From JBFLYE01 sp040756715 [NCBI: bacterium] (GTDB taxonomy: Bacteria; UBA9089; UBA9088): a stretch of 11,066 bases of DNA. Under the pieces are notes generated by a model that was not told where the DNA came from, made no database searches, and saw only the letters and a list, made by a program, of their open reading frames with translations. Shown piece by piece: positions 5,064 to 11,066 of this stretch. The DNA is taken from positions 1 to 11,066 of the forward strand of contig JBFLYE010000050.1 of assembly GCA_040756715.1 (NCBI GenBank). Reading direction: 5' to 3'. Each line of letters opens with the position of its first letter. Within the stretch, counting starts at the first letter, position 1. Both the position numbers and the translations under genes were made by a program.

Positions 5064-8000
5064 CTAAAACTTAAACTCCAAGCTTACATAAGAGCCATAG
5101 CCGAGATAATCCCTTTCTGCCTTTACCCTGTCTTTAAAGTATGAGAGGTTAAGACCTAGTGTTCCAGATGTATTCTCTTGAATCTTGTATGTTCCAGATA
5201 CATCAAATTTGTAATCGTCTTCGTTTATTTCCTGGATTTTCCCCTTTGTTTTACGCTTAAAGCTTGTATCAATTTTTCCTGTAAGGCTTAGCTTTCTCTC
5301 TAATGAGATTGCCCTTTTAATAAAAGGAATATTTAAAAACCCTGGCTTTGTATAATCATAAGTGCCAGATAGGGATGGATAAACCTCAAGGTTTTTTGTA
5401 ATCACACCCGATGCCTCCTTTGAATTTGAAAATGTTGTTTTAAGAATACTCGTTGTCTTCAGGTTATTCTTCCAATCTGCATTCCATTCAAGATATGGGT
5501 TATGGGTAATGCTGGTTGATCTTTCTTGGGTTGGCGTATATTGATGACTCCAATCTATTTTATAATTTGCCTTTAAAGATGAGGATGTAAACCTCTTTGA
5601 AAGCCCTGGTTTTGCTTTTAAAAGGTCTAATGTATTGTTTATTGAGTTTGATATTGTATCAGACCATAAAAGACCATTTTCCTTCTCTTCTAATGTCAGG
5701 GTAATCTTGCTCTCTGTGGTTAAAGGCTCATAAAGCTTCCAATTACCTGTAATCCCCCAGGATCTTGTATCAGAGGAAGATGTCCTTTTTGCCTTTGAAT
5801 ATAAATCTCCATTTGGACCTTTTCTCTTAAACAAAAGCCCCTTATGGAAATCATTATACACGGATAGTAATGTTTTTAGGGTCTCCTCATCCTGGTCAAG
5901 GTTATCATAGCCTGCATTTGCATCCAATGTAAAGGTGGTTGAAAGACCAACACTATATTTTTTCCATTTAATCTCACCGAGGCTATTATTTATCCCTAAA
6001 TGCGAGCTTGTAGATACCCTTTTTTTATAAATCCTCCTATCGGTTGAAATGTCATAATCCTCAAGGAAATAGAATTTCTTGTCAATCCTAGTTGAGGAAA
6101 TCAAGGGAATAAACCTTAATTTCCCAATCTCTACCCTGTTCAGGTCATACTTTATCTCCCTATGGGTTAAAAGGAGGGCTTTATCCTCTTTTGCCTTTGC
6201 TTCTGTTTGACCAAATGACAATTTATTTCCCTCAATGGTTAGAGAGCCTTTATTGTCCCTATGGAGGATATAGGTTGATTGATTTCTGTTTTTTGTTTCA
6301 TATATATATTGAGAAAGGTTTGAATCCTGCTTTTCCCTATTTTGTGTTATGCTATAATTTGTCTCTAAGGAAAAGGTTTTATAGGGAAATATACTTACAA
6401 TAATTCTATCTTTTACATTATCTTTCTCTGTTTTCTGGATTATCTCATTTTCTGGAATTCCGCTATATCTTGTTTTTAAATCTTCAATGCTCTTACTTAT
6501 TGAATACTCTGTTGAATATGAAGATTTTGGTAAAATCTTTGGAATGGGAATAGGCCCTTTTGGATAGAATTTTAAAACAAGGCTTGCAAGAGAAAGGTCT
6601 TTATCATTTCTTTCTAATGTGCCTGTTCCCTGCCTTCCTGGGTATTCTATATCCTCATTTGATATTTGCTTTTCTAATGAAATGTTTGAGCCAGAGAGGG
6701 ATGGATGGGGTGAAAAGGAAAGGGATGTTTTCCCAGAATGTGATCTCTTCTCTTTCTCATTGGTATTTGTTTTGTTAAGATAGTCTGTTAGGCTTCCTTT
6801 TTGCTTTGTAAAGCTATATGTTGTGCTTAATGATGGGCTTGAAATAGGTATTTTAAGAAGCCTTTGGGGAAATGTATATGAATGGGAAAGGGCTCCTCCA
6901 ATTTCTGAATTCATCCCTTCATTATTATTGTCAGAATAGCTATACAAAAATTCATTTTTTTTGTAATAACTTGACAAAACAGGAAACCCCTTGTTTTTCT
7001 TCTTGTTAAGGTCAAATGAGATATCAAATTTTTTATCAGATGTCTCATCAATCCCAAATTTCTGTATTGATACCTCATCAACATTCTTATAGGAAAGGTC
7101 ATTTTTCTTTTTATCATAAACAAATTTTAAAAGAGGGAAAACAGAAAACCTTGTAATGCTTGTATCAAAATGGATACTATCTGCCTCTTGTCCTGAAGCT
7201 ACAGGACCTATTGTCCTAAATTCTCCATCCTGTTTTGTCCTATTAAAATTAAAATTTCCCCAATTAGTCCATCCTCCAGATAAAGATACAAAATATGAAT
7301 CAGCCTCCCTCTTTATAACATCAGAAAGGTGAAGTTCATTGAGCCATATCTCTCCCTGTGAAGAAGCATTCAAAATAAACCTTATTTCATTGATTCTCCC
7401 CATGTTTGGAGAGCCAATTATAACAAAATTCCCACTTTGCGTTCCCTTTTTGGTAAGTAGCTCATTGAAAATGGAAAGGTTTATGCTTATAAGGCTTAAT
7501 CCTTTAGAGATTGTTCCCACATTATACTCAAAGCAATTGCTAGCATCCTGACCAAACCTTAATGAAAGGGATTGTGTTCCAGAATATCCATAAACCCAGA
7601 ACCTCAAGGATTTATAAGAATTATAATTCTGTGTTCTTCCAAGTGGCTTTCTTATATAGGCAGATGAGAATGTTGCAAAATTATAGGATATAGAAAGTGC
7701 TCCCTCCTCCTTAATATCCTCCTTCTCATGGAGCTTTTTATATTCAGGGTCATTAATTAAGCTTATATAATCAGCATCATCCTTTGAATTCCTTCCCAAT
7801 AGGGAAATTGTTCCTGTTCCCTTTGTTAGGACAGGCTTTTCCCAATTAGAGCCTATAATGGCTATCCTATCTATATGAAATGCTGTATTTAAAATTGATG
7901 CTGTTCCCGCATTTTTAAACCTTATCCTCATATGCTTGACAACCCTAAAGTCTACACCAGGGTCTTTTATTGGAATCTTATATAACTTCCATCCCGATAC

Positions 8001-10925
8001 TGTATTTTTTGTATCCTGAATATACCTTTCGTCATTTACAAGGACGGTAAAAATAGATTCTCCTGTTTCAAGAGAGCCATCAGAATCAAGGTCTTCACTA
8101 TCTAATTTGCCATTTTTTGCACCACACCTTGTTTCTGTTGAAAATGGAAAACCTATATCCTCGCCGGGGTTAAGGATGCCATCTTTATAAATAATATCCT
8201 CTGTATCCAAAATACCATCTCCATCACTATCCTCTGATACATTGCCAATATCAAGATAGAATTTTATTGTAGAGGATGAGGGGATATCGCTCCATACCTC
8301 AATGAATGAATAGTCAGAAAGGTCTATACCTTCCTTTGAAAGGGAGGTAGCAAGACCTACAAAGCACTCAGATGAACTTGTTCCCAGGGAGAGATTAAAT
8401 GTAAGCATCTTCTGCTTATTTTGCTCCTCATCTAACCTATGTCCTCCATCTTCTACATAAGGGCCACACCTTTCTGTATAAGGAATTTGCTTTCCATCTT
8501 CATAATAAAATATCTTTCCCCTTGGTGTGTAAACCTCTCCTGAGAGAAGGCTTGAAATTTGCCAGCTGGTTTCTGTAATCCCTCCCGATACTTCATTCTC
8601 TGTATTGTCCATAGAATCAATCATCCCATAGCCATATGTATTTGGATTCTGGATAGAATGGGCAAACTCTCCTTCAAATTTAGCCGAAAGTGCTCCATTA
8701 TAATCCATCTTTTCCTTTAAAAGCTCTGTAAGGGAGAGGCTTGAGTTAATATCAAATACAGAAAGTGATGTTGATGGATGGGTAACTGAGGGAGCACCCT
8801 TAAGCCCTGCACCAGATTCACCGATATATGTTCCACCAAGGGAAAAATTTGCTCCTGGCTTATACTCAAACCTTGTTCCCAAAAGGCTCTTTTGATATAC
8901 GCCAATGAATGGCGCATATTCATAGTCTACCTTTATCTCGTCCTCTGGCTTTATCTTTCTATAAATTGTTAGATAACCTACCTCATAGTCAATGGAATAT
9001 TCCCCTTTTGAAAGCCTATTGCCATTTATGTAAATAGCCTCACTCTCTGGAACAATATTGAGCTCATCAAGGGAGAATCCAAATTTTTCTGCAAAATAGC
9101 TTATTCTTATGGTATATTTTGATTGTGGGCTTTCTAATTTGTAGCAATTTTGGTTAGAGAGAAGGCTAAGGGTTGCTGGCTGTAGCAAAGAAAAGATATT
9201 TTCTGGATACCATGTGTCTTCATAGTAAAACCTATTATCCTTCTTTGTGGTAGATGTTGTAAAATCAAATGGAATCCTATCGGGAAATATAAGAAGCCCT
9301 AGGTCCAGGTCAAAAACATCCTTATCAATCTTGTTGTATTCTAATCTTTCATTTCCCTCCTGATCATACCTTTTATCCCTATCTAAACCAAAGATTCTAA
9401 CATAGGTTAGCTCTCCTGTATCAAAGAGGCCATTGTTATTTACATCATACCAATATTTCCCTCCTGTATCCCTTATTTCAAAAGAAAAGTCAGCTGCTTC
9501 TGGATTGATTTTTCTATAAAAAAGGCTATAATATCCTTTTAGCTCAAATAATTCATAAACCTCTGGTTTTTTTATCTCCTCTGCCCTTTCATTTTTTATG
9601 ATAAGGTTTGTTGTCTCAGATCCTTTTCCATCTATAAACGAGACAAAGACAACATTGTTTTCTGCGATAGGATATTTAAATGAAAGAATGCCTGTCCAAT
9701 AATCAAAGGAATAATCCTCGCCTGGGAATTTTTGGTCAAAATAGCCGGTATATGAGCCAGATTTCTCATAAGTGAAACCTGTAAGAGGGATTGCAGATGT
9801 ATTATTGTTCGGGTCTTTGTCATCAATGTAGAGCTTAAAAGAGCCGGGTTTTATGGGAAGATAACCCTTGTTTTTTAGCCATTCTATCCTTCCTTTATCT
9901 ACCTTATCGCCTTCCATATCAATTGAGCCAAGAACCTGATAAAATCTCCTCTTTATAAACGAGGTATCCTGGATATCTGAGAAACATAATGTTGTTGTCC
10001 CTTTAAATGATTTGCTCCTTGATTCTCCCTTTTCCCTGCTTGCAATTACAGAAAGATTAAGCTTCTTTTTTAATCCAGTTGCCTTTGCAGATATTCCAAA
10101 CCCAGATTTTTTGTAGCTTACAAATCTGGTTGCAGGAAGCTCTAATGCCACATCTCCAAATACTGCCTCCTGGACTACCTCTTCCTTGTCGCCTGTGTAT
10201 TTTACCTCAAATGTCTTTTTGGCAGGAAGAACATCTGTAGATTTATCAGAATAGTCAACATTTACAGAGACCTTTTTCTTTACTATCCCCTTAATCTTTA
10301 CCTCAAGCTCCTGGTCGATGTTTATTTGATTAGAAGTCTTCTGTTTTTCTGTTGTATTAAGAAGGCTTCTTCCAGAATATCCCATTTTTATAAATTTTCT
10401 TCCCAAAACATTTAAAGAAGATTCCTCCGGAAGGTTCCATTTTAAAGCCTCGCCTGGTTGTGTCTTAAGCCTTTCATATTCCTCTTTTGGCAAGATAAGC
10501 CTCTTTCTTCTATCCTCTGCCTCCTTTAGCCTATTGGATGCTAAGTCTGCCAATAATGTAAGATCCTCCTTTTCCTCCACCTCCCTCTTTGGTTCTTCTC
10601 CTTGAATTTCCTCTTTAAATTCTATAGTGGGTTCTTCTTTTATCTTTTCTTTTGAAAGGAGGGCTTCCCTCTCTTTCTCTAGCCTTTCTACATAAGGAGT
10701 AAGGTCTTCCTTTTCTATTTCTTCCTCTTTAAATTCAGGCTCCTCAAGATACTCAATTTTTTCCTCTGTTGTTTTGGTTTCAGGAAAATATGTTTCTTCT
10801 TCGTAAGTAATCTCTTTTTCGTTTGTTAATGAGAATGGGTTGATTCGGCAATAAGCAGGAGAAGAGAGAAGAGAGAAGAGAGAAGAGAGAAGAAGTAGGT
10901 AAGAAAGGAATTTTGAATTTTGCAT
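5064..10925 (-). CDS. sprA: SprA-like giant outer-membrane protein
   Basis: The product is 1953 residues. SprA is the very large beta-barrel translocon of the Bacteroidota type IX secretion and gliding system (about 2,400 residues there). Here residues 1-26 are a signal peptide rich in Leu/Ser, and 36-150 are a Glu/Lys-rich, probably coiled region. A SprA N-terminal-like section follows from about 165. Two copies of the family's strand module are visible, around 400-432 and 628-672, the latter reading GEYSIDYEVG then IKVDYEY. Aspartate-rich calcium-loop-like motifs occur at 494-505 (DVNNNGLFDTGE), 899-909 (DSDGDGILDTE) and 938-956. The best diagnostic is 1164-1200, with GSPNMGRINEIRF then GEIWLNEL, matching the GEIWVNELR signature of SprA. 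From about 1210 to the end the sequence alternates as beta strands and closes with the aromatic EFKF expected of barrel proteins. Start context is weak in Shine-Dalgarno; stop is TAG. Function as a true T9SS translocon is unproven, as no other T9SS gene is present in the window. GC content is visibly lower than in the downstream operon. Confidence 0.85.
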   Translation of the reverse strand: MQNSKFLSYLLLLSSLFSLLSSPAYCRINPFSLTNEKEITYEEETYFPETKTTEEKIEYLEEPEFKEEEIEKEDLTPYVERLEKEREALLSKEKIKEEPTIEFKEEIQGEEPKREVEEKEDLTLLADLASNRLKEAEDRRKRLILPKEEYERLKTQPGEALKWNLPEESSLNVLGRKFIKMGYSGRSLLNTTEKQKTSNQINIDQELEVKIKGIVKKKVSVNVDYSDKSTDVLPAKKTFEVKYTGDKEEVVQEAVFGDVALELPATRFVSYKKSGFGISAKATGLKKKLNLSVIASREKGESRSKSFKGTTTLCFSDIQDTSFIKRRFYQVLGSIDMEGDKVDKGRIEWLKNKGYLPIKPGSFKLYIDDKDPNNNTSAIPLTGFTYEKSGSYTGYFDQKFPGEDYSFDYWTGILSFKYPIAENNVVFVSFIDGKGSETTNLIIKNERAEEIKKPEVYELFELKGYYSLFYRKINPEAADFSFEIRDTGGKYWYDVNNNGLFDTGELTYVRIFGLDRDKRYDQEGNERLEYNKIDKDVFDLDLGLLIFPDRIPFDFTTSTTKKDNRFYYEDTWYPENIFSLLQPATLSLLSNQNCYKLESPQSKYTIRISYFAEKFGFSLDELNIVPESEAIYINGNRLSKGEYSIDYEVGYLTIYRKIKPEDEIKVDYEYAPFIGVYQKSLLGTRFEYKPGANFSLGGTYIGESGAGLKGAPSVTHPSTSLSVFDINSSLSLTELLKEKMDYNGALSAKFEGEFAHSIQNPNTYGYGMIDSMDNTENEVSGGITETSWQISSLLSGEVYTPRGKIFYYEDGKQIPYTERCGPYVEDGGHRLDEEQNKQKMLTFNLSLGTSSSECFVGLATSLSKEGIDLSDYSFIEVWSDIPSSSTIKFYLDIGNVSEDSDGDGILDTEDIIYKDGILNPGEDIGFPFSTETRCGAKNGKLDSEDLDSDGSLETGESIFTVLVNDERYIQDTKNTVSGWKLYKIPIKDPGVDFRVVKHMRIRFKNAGTASILNTAFHIDRIAIIGSNWEKPVLTKGTGTISLLGRNSKDDADYISLINDPEYKKLHEKEDIKEEGALSISYNFATFSSAYIRKPLGRTQNYNSYKSLRFWVYGYSGTQSLSLRFGQDASNCFEYNVGTISKGLSLISINLSIFNELLTKKGTQSGNFVIIGSPNMGRINEIRFILNASSQGEIWLNELHLSDVIKREADSYFVSLSGGWTNWGNFNFNRTKQDGEFRTIGPVASGQEADSIHFDTSITRFSVFPLLKFVYDKKKNDLSYKNVDEVSIQKFGIDETSDKKFDISFDLNKKKNKGFPVLSSYYKKNEFLYSYSDNNNEGMNSEIGGALSHSYTFPQRLLKIPISSPSLSTTYSFTKQKGSLTDYLNKTNTNEKEKRSHSGKTSLSFSPHPSLSGSNISLEKQISNEDIEYPGRQGTGTLERNDKDLSLASLVLKFYPKGPIPIPKILPKSSYSTEYSISKSIEDLKTRYSGIPENEIIQKTEKDNVKDRIIVSIFPYKTFSLETNYSITQNREKQDSNLSQYIYETKNRNQSTYILHRDNKGSLTIEGNKLSFGQTEAKAKEDKALLLTHREIKYDLNRVEIGKLRFIPLISSTRIDKKFYFLEDYDISTDRRIYKKRVSTSSHLGINNSLGEIKWKKYSVGLSTTFTLDANAGYDNLDQDEETLKTLLSVYNDFHKGLLFKRKGPNGDLYSKAKRTSSSDTRSWGITGNWKLYEPLTTESKITLTLEEKENGLLWSDTISNSINNTLDLLKAKPGLSKRFTSSSLKANYKIDWSHQYTPTQERSTSITHNPYLEWNADWKNNLKTTSILKTTFSNSKEASGVITKNLEVYPSLSGTYDYTKPGFLNIPFIKRAISLERKLSLTGKIDTSFKRKTKGKIQEINEDDYKFDVSGTYKIQENTSGTLGLNLSYFKDRVKAERDYLGYGSYVSLEFKF
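10861..10893. repeat. 7-bp tandem repeat (GAAGAGA)n in the signal-peptide codons of the sprA-like gene
   Basis: The plus strand shows four perfect GAAGAGA units (10861-10888) plus GAAGA, 4.7 copies in all. It encodes residues 11-21 of the SprA-like protein (Ser/Leu/Phe-rich core of the signal peptide). Seven is not a multiple of three, so gain or loss of one unit by slipped-strand replication would shift the frame and abolish the protein. Three units (21 bp) would keep the frame and change the hydrophobic core by seven residues. Confidence 0.9.
10908..10922. repeat. heptamer repeat GAATTTTGAATTTTG spanning the sprA-like start codons
   Basis: Two GAATTTT heptamers plus G overlap codons 2-6 (MQNSKF) of the SprA-like protein. 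The same word family recurs at 11038-11066 and inside the element at 4808-5019, which suggests that the translation start was built from or invaded by the intergenic repeat. Confidence 0.6.
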
Positions 10926-10938
10926 TTACTTTTACTAT

Positions 10939-10953
10939 CTAAAACACATACAG
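10939..10953 (-). repeat. third copy of the terminal-repeat word in the sprA-like leader
   Basis: Read on the minus strand this is CTGTATGTGTTTTAG, identical to the left end of the 4808-5019 element with its preceding C (4807-4820) apart from one extra T. It lies between the possible -10 box and the start codon, so it would form part of the mRNA leader. It may be an element remnant or a shared regulatory word. Confidence 0.55.
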
Positions 10954-10959
10954 AATCTT

Positions 10960-10988
10960 TTTATAGTATCTTCCATTACTTAGTGCAA
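10960..10988 (-). promoter_or_regulatory. possible sigma-70 promoter of the sprA-like gene
   Basis: On the minus strand TTGCAC (10988-10983), exactly 17 bases, then TATAAA (10965-10960). The -10 box matches the consensus at five of six bases; the -35 at only three. The predicted transcription start near 10953 leaves a leader of about 28 bases. AT-richness makes chance matches likely, and no sigma-54 motif is seen here. Confidence 0.35.
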
Positions 10989-11037
10989 AAATAGATAGGG
11001 TTGTGTTTATCTGTTAAAAATTCATCCACCTTTTAAG

Positions 11038-11066
11038 AAATTTTGAATTCTAAATTTTGAATTTTG
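11038..11066. repeat. AT-rich direct repeat at the window edge
   Basis: AAATTTTGAATT occurs at 11038-11049 and again at 11052-11063, a 14-bp spacing (two heptamers). It is probably the edge of another AATTTTGAATT-type intergenic repeat continuing beyond the window. No gene is visible in 10926-11066. Confidence 0.6.

Overview
All six recognisable coding segments lie on the minus strand, so transcription runs from high to low coordinates. The window suggests an uncultured Gram-negative bacterium. It carries a very large outer-membrane SprA-type protein, a two-component/sigma-54 cassette with its own secreted output, and AT-rich intergenic repeats of the AAATTCAAAATTC / AAATCCGAAA kind. SprA homologues are best known from Bacteroidota, but related proteins occur in FCB-adjacent and candidate phyla. 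The sequence does not allow a firmer assignment.

Layout from right to left. (1) 10926-11066: AT-rich leader of the sprA-like gene, with a possible sigma-70 promoter and heptamer-like repeats. (2) 5064-10925: a 1953-residue SprA-like outer-membrane protein. Its signal-peptide codons contain a 7-bp tandem repeat, which makes it a phase-variation candidate. (3) 4699-5063: a gene-free gap holding a palindromic, MITE-like element of about 212 bp with perfect 13-bp terminal inverted repeats. (4) 4698-3655: a short, divergent sigma-54 factor (rpoN). (5) 3658-2396: a membrane histidine kinase, overlapped ATGA-style by rpoN and split by one in-frame TAG at 2869-2867. (6) 2403-1078: an NtrC-type sigma-54 activator with GAFTGA, overlapping the kinase end by 8 bp. 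(7) 1077-940: a regulatory gap with a full-match sigma-54 promoter (-24/-12) and a duplicated 10-bp word where an activator would be expected to bind. (8) 939-151: a secreted helical protein made of three repeats of about 79 residues. (9) 1-150: a strong 9-bp inverted repeat downstream of that gene.

The main inference is that 151-4698 is a compact, self-contained signalling circuit. It encodes a sigma-54 variant, a sensor kinase and a sigma-54-dependent activator, followed directly by a sigma-54 promoter driving an exported repeat protein. The kinase, its first component, carries a premature amber codon although its downstream ATPase half is intact. The SprA-like gene looks like a separate unit: it is visibly more AT-rich than the cassette and is separated from it by the repeat element.
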